Source: Martelella sp. AD-3 | GTDB taxonomy: Bacteria > Pseudomonadota > Alphaproteobacteria > Rhizobiales > Rhizobiaceae | Length of the DNA stretch: 64,000 nucleotides | Direction: 5' to 3' | NCBI RefSeq assembly: GCF_001578105.1 | Contig: NZ_CP014275.1 | Span: 558,001 to 622,000 of the forward strand | The notes under the pieces: model-generated | Databases searched by the model: none | What the model was told of the DNA's origin: nothing | What the model saw: the letters and a program-made list of their open reading frames with translations, nothing else | In this document: positions 52,254 through 61,607 of the stretch, piece by piece | How positions within the stretch are numbered: position 1 is the stretch's first letter | Layout of the letters: each line of letters starts with the position of its first letter | Translations under genes and position numbers: made by a program

Positions 52254-53531
52254 ATGAGTGGACACTCGAGCTATGTGCCCAAGAACGGCATGGCGAAATG
52301 GATGGATGCGCGCCTGCCGCTGCCCCGCATGCTGTATGACAGCTTCGTTTCCTATCCCGTGCCGCGCAATCTGAACTACGCTTATACATTCGGCGCCATG
52401 CTGTCGGTCATGCTGCTGGTGCAGATCGCGACCGGCGTCGTCCTGGCCATGCACTACACGTCATCGACTTCCGCCGCCTTCCTGTCGGTCGAGAAGATCA
52501 TGCGCGACGTGAACTACGGCTGGATGCTGCGCTACATGCATGCAAACGGCGCGTCATTCTTCTTCATCGCGGTTTATCTGCATATCGCCCGCGGCCTCTA
52601 TTATGGCTCCTACAAGGCGCCGCGCGAGATCCTGTGGATGCTCGGCGTGGTGATCTACCTGCTGATGATGGCGACCGGCTTCATGGGCTACGTCCTGCCA
52701 TGGGGGCAGATGTCGTTCTGGGGCGCGACCGTGATCACCGGCTTCTTCACCGCCTTTCCGTTGATCGGCGACTGGATACAGCAGCTTCTGCTGGGCGGCT
52801 TTGCCGTCGGCGAACCGACGCTTCAGCGCTTTTTCGCGCTCCATTACCTGCTGCCCTTCATGATCGCCGGCGTCGTCGTGCTGCATATCTGGGCGCTGCA
52901 TGTAACCGGCCAGACCAACCCGACGGGCGTCGAGGTCAAGCAGAAGAGCGATACCGTGCCGTTCACGCCCTATGCGACGCTGAAGGACGCGTTCGGCGTG
53001 ACGATCTTCCTCATCGCCTATGTCTGGTTCATTTTCTACATGCCGAACTATCTCGGCCATCCGGACAATTACATCCCGGCCGACTCGATGAAGACGCCGT
53101 CCCATATCGTGCCGGAATGGTATTACCTGCCCTTCTACGCGATGCTCCGGGCGATCACCTTCGATGTCGGCCCGATCGACTCGAAGCTCGGCGGCGTGCT
53201 GGTGATGTTCGGTTCGATCATCATCCTGTTCTTCCTGCCCTGGCTCGATACGTCAAAGGTTCGCTCTGCCGCCTACCGGCCGTGGTTCAAGCTGTTCTTC
53301 TGGCTGTTCGTTGCCAATGCGATCATGCTTGGCTGGCTCGGTTCGCAACCGGCGGAAGGCGTGTTCGTGGTCATGTCGCAGCTTGGAACGCTGTTCTATT
53401 TCGCGTTTTTCCTGGTGCTGATGCCGGTGCTCGGCCTGATCGAGAAACCGACCCGGATACCGAATTCGATTACCGAAGCGGTCCTCGAAAAGGAGGCCGC
53501 GCGCAAGAAGCCGGCCGAGAGCAAGACGTGA
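52254..53531 (+). CDS. petB: Cytochrome b of the bc1 complex
   Basis: A 425-residue eight-helix cytochrome b. The heme histidines lie in [24 protein letters not shown] and [26 protein letters not shown]. The quinol site [15 protein letters not shown] is intact. It carries the two b hemes. It follows petA by 17 bases and precedes petC, the standard order. Confidence 0.95.
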   Translation: MSGHSSYVPKNGMAKWMDARLPLPRMLYDSFVSYPVPRNLNYAYTFGAMLSVMLLVQIATGVVLAMHYTSSTSAAFLSVEKIMRDVNYGWMLRYMHANGASFFFIAVYLHIARGLYYGSYKAPREILWMLGVVIYLLMMATGFMGYVLPWGQMSFWGATVITGFFTAFPLIGDWIQQLLLGGFAVGEPTLQRFFALHYLLPFMIAGVVVLHIWALHVTGQTNPTGVEVKQKSDTVPFTPYATLKDAFGVTIFLIAYVWFIFYMPNYLGHPDNYIPADSMKTPSHIVPEWYYLPFYAMLRAITFDVGPIDSKLGGVLVMFGSIIILFFLPWLDTSKVRSAAYRPWFKLFFWLFVANAIMLGWLGSQPAEGVFVVMSQLGTLFYFAFFLVLMPVLGLIEKPTRIPNSITEAVLEKEAARKKPAESKT

Positions 53532-53554
53532 TGCGTGGCGAGAGGGGAAGAAAC

Positions 53555-54412
53555 ATGAAAAAGCTTATCGCCACGGTTCTGTTCTCGGCGCTTCTTTCGC
53601 CCTTCTGTCTCACCACGGCTCTCGCCGCGGAAGACGGGGAGGAAGGCGGCACGCCGCATTATCCGCTGGAACATCCGGAGCAGATGGACTGGAGCTTCGC
53701 CGGTCCGTTCGGCACCTATGACCGCGGCCAGCTGCAGCGCGGGTTGAAGGTCTACAAGGACGTCTGCTCGGCCTGCCACTCGCTCGACCTGGTGGCCTTC
53801 CGCACGCTCTCCGATCTCGGCTATTCCGAAGAGCAGGTGAAGGCCTTTGCCGCCGAATACGAGATCGAGGCCGGACCCGACAATGACGGCAACATGTACA
53901 TGCGGCCGGGCATTCCCTCGGACTATTTCCCGGCGCCGTTCGAAAATCCCGAGCAGGCGGCGGCCTCCAACAACGGCGCCGCGCCGCCGGACCTGTCGCT
54001 GATGGCGAAAGCCCGCGGCATAACGCGGGGTTTCCCGACTTTCGTCTTCGACATCTTCACCCAGTATCAGGAGGGCGGACCGGACTACATCCACGCGCTT
54101 CTGACCGGTTATGAGGAGCCGCCGGAAGGCGCGGAAATTCCGGCCGGCACCTATTACAATCCCTATTTCGCCAACGCCGCCGCGCTTGCCATGGCGCCGC
54201 CGCTTTCAGACGGGATCGTTTCCTATGATGACGGCGCGCCGGAGACGGTGGATCAGTACTCGCGGGACATCGCGGCCTTCCTGATGTGGACGGCGGAGCC
54301 GAAGCTTGAGGAGCGCAAGCAGACGGGGCTCGTGGTCATGGTGTTCCTGGTGATCATGGCGGTTCTGGTGTTCCTCACGAAAAAATCGGTCTATGCCCGC
54401 AAGCACGATTGA
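53555..54412 (+). CDS. petC: Cytochrome c1 of the bc1 complex
   Basis: A 285-residue c-type cytochrome. The start at 53555 gives a signal peptide (MKKLIATVLFSALLSPFCLTTALAAE). Heme is bound at VCSACHSLD; the methionine ligand lies near LAMAPPLSDGIVSY. A C-terminal helix (GLVVMVFLVIMAVLVFLTKKSVYA) anchors it. It passes electrons to soluble cytochrome c. Last gene of petABC, followed by a terminator. Confidence 0.95.
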   Translation: MKKLIATVLFSALLSPFCLTTALAAEDGEEGGTPHYPLEHPEQMDWSFAGPFGTYDRGQLQRGLKVYKDVCSACHSLDLVAFRTLSDLGYSEEQVKAFAAEYEIEAGPDNDGNMYMRPGIPSDYFPAPFENPEQAAASNNGAAPPDLSLMAKARGITRGFPTFVFDIFTQYQEGGPDYIHALLTGYEEPPEGAEIPAGTYYNPYFANAAALAMAPPLSDGIVSYDDGAPETVDQYSRDIAAFLMWTAEPKLEERKQTGLVVMVFLVIMAVLVFLTKKSVYARKHD

Positions 54413-54439
54413 TTTTTCGTGTCGGGACGTGAACAAGGA

Positions 54440-54459
54440 AAGGCGGCCGCGGCCGCCTT
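54440..54459 (+). terminator. Terminator of petABC
   Basis: A perfect GC palindrome (AAGGCGGCC / GGCCGCCTT) followed by TTTTTG, 28 bases after the petC stop. Confidence 0.8.
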
Positions 54460-54518
54460 TTTGATGGGCGGCCCGAGCGCCGCGCCTGGAAGAAAGACCA
54501 ATTGAAGGACGTCAGAAG

Positions 54519-55058
54519 ATGAGTGCCAATCCTGAATTGCTCAAAGCCATTCGCTCGATTCCGGATTATCCGAAGCCCGGCATCATCTTTCGCGACATCA
54601 CCACGCTTCTCGGCGATGCGCGCGCCTTTCGCCGCGCCGTCGATGAACTGGTGCAGCCCTATGTCGGCATGAAGATCGACAAGATCGCCGGGATCGAGGC
54701 GCGGGGCTTCATTCTGGGCGGAGCCCTCGCGCACCAGCTTTCGGCCGGTTTCGTGCCGATCCGCAAGAAGGGAAAGCTGCCCGACAAGACCGTCTCCATG
54801 ACCTATTCGCTGGAATATGGCGAGGACGAGATGGAGATGCATGTCGACGCCGTCAAACCCGGCGAAAAGGTCATCCTGGTCGACGATCTGATTGCGACCG
54901 GCGGCACGGCCGAAGGCGCGGTCAAGCTCTTGCGCCAGATCGGCGCCGAGATCGTTTCGGCCTGTTTCATCATTGATCTCAAGGACCTGCCCGGCCGCAG
55001 AAAGCTTGAGGATATGGGCGTCGAGGTTCGCTCGCTGGTGCAGTACGAAGGCCACTGA
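54519..55058 (+). CDS. apt: Adenine phosphoribosyltransferase
   Basis: A 179-residue purine salvage enzyme that makes AMP from adenine and PRPP. It shows [17 protein letters not shown] at the N-terminus, [13 protein letters not shown], and the PRPP-binding motif [17 protein letters not shown] (about 124-140). The length is typical. It stands alone; a short hairpin overlaps its stop codon. Confidence 0.95.
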   Translation: MSANPELLKAIRSIPDYPKPGIIFRDITTLLGDARAFRRAVDELVQPYVGMKIDKIAGIEARGFILGGALAHQLSAGFVPIRKKGKLPDKTVSMTYSLEYGEDEMEMHVDAVKPGEKVILVDDLIATGGTAEGAVKLLRQIGAEIVSACFIIDLKDLPGRRKLEDMGVEVRSLVQYEGH

Positions 55059-55076
55059 GGCCTTCGCGGCAGGACC

Positions 55077-55568
55077 TTACGCCCTGGCAGCGGCCAGCGC
55101 GTCGTTGATGTCGTCCTGGATGTCCTCGGGCTTGACCGTCGGGGCGTAACGCTTGATCGGCTCGCCATCGCGGCCGATCAGGAATTTCGTGAAATTCCAC
55201 TTGATGATGCCGGATCCGAGAAGGCCCGGACGTTCCTTCTTCAGATATTTGAACAGGGGATGGGCATCGTCGCCGTTGACATCGACCTTTGCGAACATCG
55301 GAAAGTCGATATCGAACTGCGTCTTGCAGAAATAGTCGATCTCGTCTTCATCCCCCGGTTCCTGTCCGCCGAACTGGTTGCAGGGAAAGCCGAGCACGGA
55401 AAAGGCCTGTTCGCGATATTTCCGGTAAAGATCCTCCAGCCCTTCATATTGCGGCGTGAAGCCGCATTGGCTCGCGGTGTTGACGATCAGGAGCACATGG
55501 CCCTTGTAGTCGGAAAGGTCGACGGTCGTGCCGTCGATGCTCTTGGCTGAAAAATCGTAGATGGTCAT
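55077..55568 (-). CDS. Glutathione peroxidase (cysteine type)
   Basis: A 163-residue peroxidase that reduces hydroperoxides with thiols. The catalytic Cys is in NTASQCGFTPQYEGL (about residue 36), with Gln in GFPCNQFGGQEPG and Trp in IKWNFTKFLIGRDG. Cysteine replaces the animal selenocysteine. Convergent with apt. Confidence 0.93.
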   Translation of the reverse strand: MTIYDFSAKSIDGTTVDLSDYKGHVLLIVNTASQCGFTPQYEGLEDLYRKYREQAFSVLGFPCNQFGGQEPGDEDEIDYFCKTQFDIDFPMFAKVDVNGDDAHPLFKYLKKERPGLLGSGIIKWNFTKFLIGRDGEPIKRYAPTVKPEDIQDDINDALAAARA

Positions 55569-55640
55569 GTGCTGTTCGCCCGGCTGTTGCTATCGTTGAA
55601 GATAGGTGGGGCAGGGGCGCGCGCTCTTCAAGCGAAAAAG

Positions 55641-55667
55641 AAAGGCCGGTTCGCGAGCGACCGACCT
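55641..55667 (-). terminator. Terminator of ychF
   Basis: AAGGTCGGT / AACCGGCCTT stem, followed on the minus strand by TCTTTTTCG, 27 bases after the ychF stop. Confidence 0.75.
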
Positions 55668-55693
55668 TCCCGATGGACCTGATGTCTTTTCGC

Positions 55694-56797
55694 CTACGTA
55701 TTGAACCGGAAGTGGATGACGTCGCCGTCCTGGACGACATACTCCTTGCCTTCGTCGCGGGCCTTGCCGGCTTCCTTGGCGCCGGTCTCGCCCTTGAAGG
55801 CGATGAAATCGTCATAGGCGATGGTGAAGGCGCGGATGAAGCCGCGTTCGAAGTCGGTGTGGATCACGCCTGCCGCCGCAGGCGCCTTGGTGCCGCGGCG
55901 GATGGTCCAGGCGCGCGTCTCCTTCGGGCCGACGGTGAAATAGGTGATCAGGTCCAGAAGCTCGTAGCCCGCCCGGATCAGCCGGTCGAGGCCTGCTTCC
56001 TCAAGGCCCATTTCGGAGAGGAACATCTCCGCTTCCTCGGCATCGAGCTGGGCGACTTCCGCCTCGATGGCCGCGGAGATGATGACCGTTCCGGCGGACT
56101 GTTCGGCAGCCATGGCAGCGACCTTCTCGGTCTCGGCATTGCCCTTGGCCGCGTCGCCCTCGGCGACATTGCAGACATAGAGCACCGGCTTCGAGGTCAG
56201 AAGGTTCAGCCCCTTGAGGATCTTGATGTCTTCCGCATCGAGCTCGTTCAGCAGCGAGCGCACCGGCTTGCCGTCCTGAAGCAGTTTCAGCGAGGCTTCC
56301 ATGACCGGCAGCAGGGTCTGCGCCTCCTTGTCCTTGCCCGTGGCGCGCTTGCGGGTCTGGTCGACGCGGCGCTCCAGGCTCTCAAGGTCGGCTAGCATCA
56401 GCTCTGTCTCGATCGTATCGGCATCAGCCACCGGGTCGATTCGCCCCTCGACATGGGTGATGTCGTCATCCTCGAAGCAGCGCAGCACATGGACCACGGC
56501 GTCAACCTCGCGGATATTGGCGAGAAACTGGTTGCCGAGGCCCTCGCCCTTGGAGGCGCCGCGCACGAGGCCTGCGATATCCACGAAGGAAATGCGTGTC
56601 GGAATGATTTCCTTCGAGCCGGCAATCTTCGCGAGTTCCGCCATGCGCAGGTCGGGCACGGCGACCTCGCCGGTATTGGGCTCGATCGTGCAGAAGGGAT
56701 AATTGGCGGCCTGAGCTGCGGCGGTCTTGGTCAGCGCGTTGAAGAGGGTCGACTTGCCGACATTGGGCAGGCCGACAATTCCGCATTTGAAGCCCAT
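55694..56797 (-). CDS. ychF: Redox-regulated ATPase YchF
   Basis: A 367-residue Obg-like ATPase. The P-loop [14 protein letters not shown] (about 9-22), G3 [17 protein letters not shown] and the family G4-like NVAE are present, with the TGS C-terminal domain (...[31 protein letters not shown]). It binds ATP and ribosomes and acts in stress control of translation. It belongs to the rplY/pth/ychF neighbourhood seen in many Alphaproteobacteria. Confidence 0.95.
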   Translation of the reverse strand: MGFKCGIVGLPNVGKSTLFNALTKTAAAQAANYPFCTIEPNTGEVAVPDLRMAELAKIAGSKEIIPTRISFVDIAGLVRGASKGEGLGNQFLANIREVDAVVHVLRCFEDDDITHVEGRIDPVADADTIETELMLADLESLERRVDQTRKRATGKDKEAQTLLPVMEASLKLLQDGKPVRSLLNELDAEDIKILKGLNLLTSKPVLYVCNVAEGDAAKGNAETEKVAAMAAEQSAGTVIISAAIEAEVAQLDAEEAEMFLSEMGLEEAGLDRLIRAGYELLDLITYFTVGPKETRAWTIRRGTKAPAAAGVIHTDFERGFIRAFTIAYDDFIAFKGETGAKEAGKARDEGKEYVVQDGDVIHFRFNT

Positions 56798-57034
56798 GGG
56801 GATATCCTGCTTAAAAATTCGTTTCCTGGCCCGTGGCTATGGGCGATGAAGGCGGCAGAGGTCAAGGCCTCATCGCCGAGCAGGCGCTTTTCTCGCGGCC
56901 GGACTTGCGAAAAACGGGTCGAGGGCGCAAGATAGCGCTATTGTGGTTTGTCAGTTTCTGACGGTAAGCGTGCGCTCAGGCGCCGGCCGCACATTCTTCA
57001 TATTCGAACGTTGGAAAGAAGGAACGGGTCGGCC

Positions 57035-57346
57035 ATGAGCGACACGGGCTCCGATACGAAACGCAAGACTGCGACCAGGTTGAAGGTGGCCAAGCCCCGC
57101 CTCTACAAGGTCATTCTCGTCAATGACGACTTCACCCCGCGCGAATTCGTGCTGGTCATCCTCAAGGCGGTTTTCCGCATGAGCGAGGAACAGGGCTACA
57201 ATGTGATGATGACGGCCCACCAGAAAGGCAAGTGCGTGGTCGCGGTCTACAGCCGTGATATTGCCGAGACCAAGGCCAAGGAAGCCATCGATCTGGCGAA
57301 GCAGGCCGGTTTTCCGCTGATGTTCATCACCGAGCCGGAGAACTGA
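57035..57346 (+). CDS. clpS: ClpS adaptor protein
   Basis: A 103-residue ClpS that delivers N-end-rule substrates to ClpAP. KVILVNDDFTPREFVLVILKAVFRMSEEQG (about 27-56) and MMTAHQKGKCVVAVYSRDIAETKAKEA are the family core; the end FPLMFITEPEN is typical. The sequence looks like ClpS2 of agrobacteria rather than ClpS1, from memory. Start ATG 57035 after GGAACGGG; a longer frame adds 29 odd residues. No clpA is adjacent, which also fits ClpS2. Confidence 0.9.
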   Translation: MSDTGSDTKRKTATRLKVAKPRLYKVILVNDDFTPREFVLVILKAVFRMSEEQGYNVMMTAHQKGKCVVAVYSRDIAETKAKEAIDLAKQAGFPLMFITEPEN

Positions 57347-57364
57347 GCCGCCCGGGCCCGTGCG

Positions 57365-58072
57365 TCAGTCCTTCTTTTGGCCGAACATTTTCTTCAGCAT
57401 GTCGGCCATGGGGCCGCTCTCGGGCATTGTCTGCTGTCCGCGCTGGCGGGCCTTGTGGATATGCGATTGTGCCTTGGCGGGCTTGGGCGCGGGTTTTTCC
57501 GGCGCTGCTGCTCCGCCGGTCGCGATTCTGTTCATGAACAGCGAATCCTCGCCGCGCACCAGAAGATCGGCGTTTTTTGCAATGCCCTCCAGCAAGGGCT
57601 CCAGCCATTCGCTGTCCGCCTTGGCGAAATTGCCGAGCACGTGGCCATGCACGCGGGCCTTGTCGCCCGGGTGGCCGATGCCGAGACGCAGGCGCCGGTA
57701 ATCCTTGCCGCAATGGGCGTCGATCGACTTGATGCCGTTATGTCCGCCGGAGCCGCCGCCGGTCTTGATCCTTGCCTTTCCGGGGATCAGGTCAAGCTCA
57801 TCATAAATCACCAGCAGATCCGAGACGGAGAGCTTGTAGAAGCGCAGCGCTTCGCCCACGCTCTCGCCGGAAAGGTTCATGAAGGTTTGTGGCTTGATCA
57901 GCAGCACCTTCTCGCCGGCAAGGCTTCCTTCGGAAATCAACCCCTTGAACTTCGCGGACCAGGGCGAAAAGCCGTTCTTGTCGGCAATCGCATCGACGGC
58001 CATGAAGCCGATATTATGGCGGTTGCCGGCATATTGCCCGCCCGGATTGCCGAGACCCGCGATGATGAACAT
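57365..58072 (-). CDS. pth: Peptidyl-tRNA hydrolase
   Basis: A 235-residue enzyme that frees tRNA from dropped-off peptidyl-tRNA. Family features: [25 protein letters not shown] with the catalytic His near residue 20, [43 protein letters not shown]. The C-terminal 45 residues ([10 protein letters not shown]..., ending [11 protein letters not shown]) are an extension found in rhizobia. Confidence 0.94.
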   Translation of the reverse strand: MFIIAGLGNPGGQYAGNRHNIGFMAVDAIADKNGFSPWSAKFKGLISEGSLAGEKVLLIKPQTFMNLSGESVGEALRFYKLSVSDLLVIYDELDLIPGKARIKTGGGSGGHNGIKSIDAHCGKDYRRLRLGIGHPGDKARVHGHVLGNFAKADSEWLEPLLEGIAKNADLLVRGEDSLFMNRIATGGAAAPEKPAPKPAKAQSHIHKARQRGQQTMPESGPMADMLKKMFGQKKD

Positions 58073-58147
58073 GATGCGCCGTCCTTTTCGAAAATCGGCC
58101 TTGTTCCACAGTGTTTGCGGGCCGATGTCAATATGCGCCCGGAAAGC

Positions 58148-60418
58148 TCAGACGTGCTTCAGCGCCTCTTCGAGCGGAAGCGGCGGTGCGAACAGGTAGC
58201 CCTGGCCATAGGCCACGCCGATGGCGCGCACCTGCTCGGCCTGCAGCGCGTCCTCCACCCCTTCGGCGACCATCGTGCAGTCCATGTTGCGGGCAATCGC
58301 GACGATGCCTTCGATCAGCCTGCGGCTGCGGGCGGCGAGGACGGCGTCGCTGTGGGTCAAACCCTTGGTGAAGGTCTGGTCGATCTTGATCGTATCGACG
58401 TGGAAGCGTGTGAGATAGGAGAGCGAGGAGTAGCCGGTTCCGAAGTCATCGAGCGCGATCCTGCAGCCCATCTCCTTCAGCATGCGCAGGCTGTCGGAAA
58501 CCCGCCGGTTGTCTTCCATGAAAACAGCTTCGGTGATTTCGACGGTAAGACGGCCGGCGTCAATGCCGTGGGCTTCGAGCTCATCGGCCATGAAGGCGAC
58601 TTTCTGAGGCGTCAACTGCACCGGCGACAGGTTGACGGCGATATGCAGCCGGTCGTCGCCGCGCGCGCGGCTGAGCGCGCCAAGACCCGAAAGGGACTTG
58701 GTGAACAATTGCCGGCCTGCGCGATCGATCCACTTCGTCTCTTCGGCGATGGCGATGAATTCGGCCGGTGGGATCAGGCCCTTCTCGGGGTGGTTGAGTC
58801 GCATCAGGGCCTCGAAGCCGATGATCTGGCCGCTTTTCAGGCAGGTGATTGGCTGAAAGTTCGGTTCAAACAGGTTTTCCTCTATACCGCGCAGAATGTC
58901 GGCTTCCGTCTCCCTTCGCCTCTTCCTGCTCGCAAGCATCTGCGGCTCGAAATTACGAATGCCGTTGCCGCCTTCCGCCTTGCGCGAGGTTGCCGCGATG
59001 GCCGCAAAACGGATGAGATCTTCGCTGTCGGCCGCATCGTCCGGACTAAAGGCGATACCGATGCTGACGGTAACGGAAATGGCCGCCGCTCCTATCTGGA
59101 ATGGCTCGGCGGTGGCTGCATGAAGCGCCCGGGCGATCGAACCTGCCGTTGATGGCGCGTCCGCGCCGGCCACGGCGACCGCGAACTCGTCGCCGCCCAG
59201 CCTGGCCGAGAGGGATGCCGTTTGCAACGCGCGCGCGGCGCGCTTGACGTATGCGCGCAGAATCTCCTCGCCGGCGGCGTAGCCATGGTGATCATTGACC
59301 GCCTTGAACCGATCGAGGTCGACGATCAGGCAGGCGATCCGGTTTTCCGGCGCGGCACCGGCCACAAGGTCTGCTAGCATTTTCTCGAAGCCGACCCGGT
59401 TCACGAGGCCGGTCAGATAGTCTGAGAACTCCGCCGTGATCGGCTTGCCGCTCTTGCCCGTCAGCTCCGAGATGTCCTGGATTACCGAAAGCGTGTAGGC
59501 CTTTCCATCGGGCATGAAAACGGCGGTTGCCGAGAACCAGACGTCTGAAACGGAACCATCCGCCCGCCGGAACCGAAGCGTCCCCTTTTGCGGTCTCTGC
59601 TCCGTGCGCATGTCCGAAAGGCGTTTTCTGATCATTTCCCGGTCAGGATCGGCGAGAAATTCGGTGATCTTGACGCCGACGACGGCCTCGCGGCGATAAC
59701 CGCTCTGCGTGAGCCACCCCTTGCTGACGTCTACGAGATGCCCCTCTTCGGAGACCAGGCTGGCCATGTGGGTCTCGCTGTCGAAAAGATGGCCGAAAGG
59801 AGCCGGGATGTCGTCTTGTCCGGCGCCGTCACGTCGCTGGGGCGAGCGGTTGTCGCCGCGTCCCCGGCCAGGCCCTTTTGCGTCCCGCAGGTGATTGCCG
59901 TGCGCGATGTCCCGTTTGAGCGCGCGCCGCAGACGCCAGATGCCCCACAGCAGGGTTCCGGCGGCCATCGCTGCCGCGAGCGATATCCACCAGAACCCGG
60001 CATGACTTGCCGTCCGGTCGGGGAAGTAGATCCGGATGCGGCCGATCTGCCTGGCGCCCCCGTCCGGACCGGCGACCAGCGGACGGGTAAGCGAGGCAAG
60101 GCCGGCGTCATTGCTCCCGTCCTGAAGCATCAGATCGAGCGTTCCGGTCTCGTTGCGGATCTCCAGTTTTTCGATTTCGGGCGCGTTCTTGATCGCAGCC
60201 GCAATTTTCTCGATTGTCGCGTAGTCTGCCGCGGCCAGAGACGCGGCGAGCCCCGGCGCGCTGATCTCTGCAAGCTGGGCAACATGGCGCGAGACCCGAA
60301 CGTGATCCGTTTGAATAGTCCAGAGCGAATAGAGCGAGACCGTCAGCAGGGCCAGGCTGGCGAGGCAGGCTCCTGAGAGGGCGATCAGAAGGTCTTTCTG
60401 GAAGCGCAGTCTGATCAT
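58148..60418 (-). CDS. PAS-GGDEF-EAL membrane signalling protein
   Basis: A 756-residue cyclic-di-GMP enzyme. The ATG at 60418 starts a membrane helix (LLIALSGACLASLALLTVSLYSLW). A periplasmic part and a second helix (WWISLAAAMAAGTLLWGIW) follow, then a PAS-type domain (HMASLVSEEGHLVDVSKGW...), a GGDEF domain with an intact LGGDEFAV, and an EAL domain with FEALMRL, DDFGTGYSSLSYL and DTIKIDQTF. Both catalytic motifs are intact. It lies between rplY and pth, where no gene is usual. Confidence 0.9.
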   Translation of the reverse strand: MIRLRFQKDLLIALSGACLASLALLTVSLYSLWTIQTDHVRVSRHVAQLAEISAPGLAASLAAADYATIEKIAAAIKNAPEIEKLEIRNETGTLDLMLQDGSNDAGLASLTRPLVAGPDGGARQIGRIRIYFPDRTASHAGFWWISLAAAMAAGTLLWGIWRLRRALKRDIAHGNHLRDAKGPGRGRGDNRSPQRRDGAGQDDIPAPFGHLFDSETHMASLVSEEGHLVDVSKGWLTQSGYRREAVVGVKITEFLADPDREMIRKRLSDMRTEQRPQKGTLRFRRADGSVSDVWFSATAVFMPDGKAYTLSVIQDISELTGKSGKPITAEFSDYLTGLVNRVGFEKMLADLVAGAAPENRIACLIVDLDRFKAVNDHHGYAAGEEILRAYVKRAARALQTASLSARLGGDEFAVAVAGADAPSTAGSIARALHAATAEPFQIGAAAISVTVSIGIAFSPDDAADSEDLIRFAAIAATSRKAEGGNGIRNFEPQMLASRKRRRETEADILRGIEENLFEPNFQPITCLKSGQIIGFEALMRLNHPEKGLIPPAEFIAIAEETKWIDRAGRQLFTKSLSGLGALSRARGDDRLHIAVNLSPVQLTPQKVAFMADELEAHGIDAGRLTVEITEAVFMEDNRRVSDSLRMLKEMGCRIALDDFGTGYSSLSYLTRFHVDTIKIDQTFTKGLTHSDAVLAARSRRLIEGIVAIARNMDCTMVAEGVEDALQAEQVRAIGVAYGQGYLFAPPLPLEEALKHV

Positions 60419-60634
60419 GTGCGTGTACGTGATCCCTTTTCCACGGTCAGTCTCGATACTGCGGACGAGTCTGACCGGGCCGCAAAAGAATGTAAGCATT
60501 GACTTCCATAAAACATGCCTTCTTTTTAGCGGGCCCGCAATAAGAAACACCTAACGACCCGGAACCGGCCAACGGACGATCGGCACAGAGTATCTCGCGC
60601 CGCCGCCATTCTGCCTGCCTTCGAAAACAGAAGA

Positions 60635-60656
60635 AGCCGCGGGCACGCCCGCGGCT
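60635..60656 (-). terminator. Terminator of rplY
   Basis: AGCCGCGGGC / GCCCGCGGCT, a 10-base stem with two loop bases, then TTCTTCTGTTTTC on the minus strand, 31 bases after the rplY stop. Confidence 0.65.
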
Positions 60657-60686
60657 TCGGCATCTGCAGACATGGGTCCCGGAGGT

Positions 60687-61328
60687 TTATTCTTCCGAGG
60701 CATCGCCCTCGTTTTCGGCTGCCTCGTCCGCCTCGGCGCCGTCCTGCTCGGACTTCAGGCCGGCCGGAGCGGCGATCGTTGCGATGGTGAAATCGCGGTC
60801 GGTGATGACCGGGGTCACCTTCGCAGGCAGGTCGACGGCGGAGATATGGATCGATTCGCCGACATTGACCGTCGCAAGGTCAACCGTGATGCTGTCGGGA
60901 ATGGCGTTTGCCGGGCAGTGGAACTCGACCTCGTGACGGACGATGTTCAGAACGCCGCCCTTCTTGATGCCGGGGCAGGTTTCTTCATTGATGAAGTGAA
61001 CCGGGACGGCAACCGTAACGGTGCTCTTTTCGGAGATCCGCAGGAAGTCGACATGCATGACGAAGTCGCGGACCGGATCGAGCTGGTAATCCTTCGGCAG
61101 GACCATGTACTTGTCCTTGCCGACTTCGATCGTGAAGGTCGTGGTCATGAAGCCACCGTCGAAGATGCGCTTGGTCACTTCCTTGCGGGAGACCGCGATC
61201 GAGACGGGGGCTTTCTTGTCGCCGTAGATGACGGCGGGCACCAGGCCGTTGCGGCGCAGTTCGCGGGAGGACCCCTTACCGACCCGTTCGCGCGCTTCGG
61301 CCGTGAGCAGAGAGCTGTTGTTGCTCAT
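60687..61328 (-). CDS. rplY: 50S ribosomal protein L25/CTC
   Basis: A 213-residue long-form L25 that binds 5S rRNA. The start ATG 61328 ([38 protein letters not shown]) is preferred to longer frames. The CTC domain ends in an acidic tail ([16 protein letters not shown]). It precedes pth in the usual order, with one extra gene between. Confidence 0.93.
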   Translation of the reverse strand: MSNNSSLLTAEARERVGKGSSRELRRNGLVPAVIYGDKKAPVSIAVSRKEVTKRIFDGGFMTTTFTIEVGKDKYMVLPKDYQLDPVRDFVMHVDFLRISEKSTVTVAVPVHFINEETCPGIKKGGVLNIVRHEVEFHCPANAIPDSITVDLATVNVGESIHISAVDLPAKVTPVITDRDFTIATIAAPAGLKSEQDGAEADEAAENEGDASEE

Positions 61329-61607
61329 GGCATTTCCTTTCAGGTTGTCTGGAGCGTTGTGCCGGCAATCATTATCGCCGACAAAACGGAGGGCCAGGCC
61401 CTCATTCGCGCTGCCTCCAAGGGTGTCTGCGCGAACGGGGTGGCTATATAGGAGGCCCGGCGAAAAGGCAAGGCTGGAGCGCGCCGGGGCGGCGATTGAA
61501 TGCAAGGTCCGCTTCAACCTTAGCTTTTTGCTGTTAAGGCGAAATCCAAAGGGCTAATAATAGACGTAGTGACGTTGTTTTAGGGGTTTGTTGCCCGAGG
61601 GGACCGT

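Noticed and set aside
55047..55065. Hairpin GAAGGCC/GGCCTTC over the apt stop codon as a terminator
   Set aside because: There is no T-run on either strand and the stem includes coding bases, so support is too weak.
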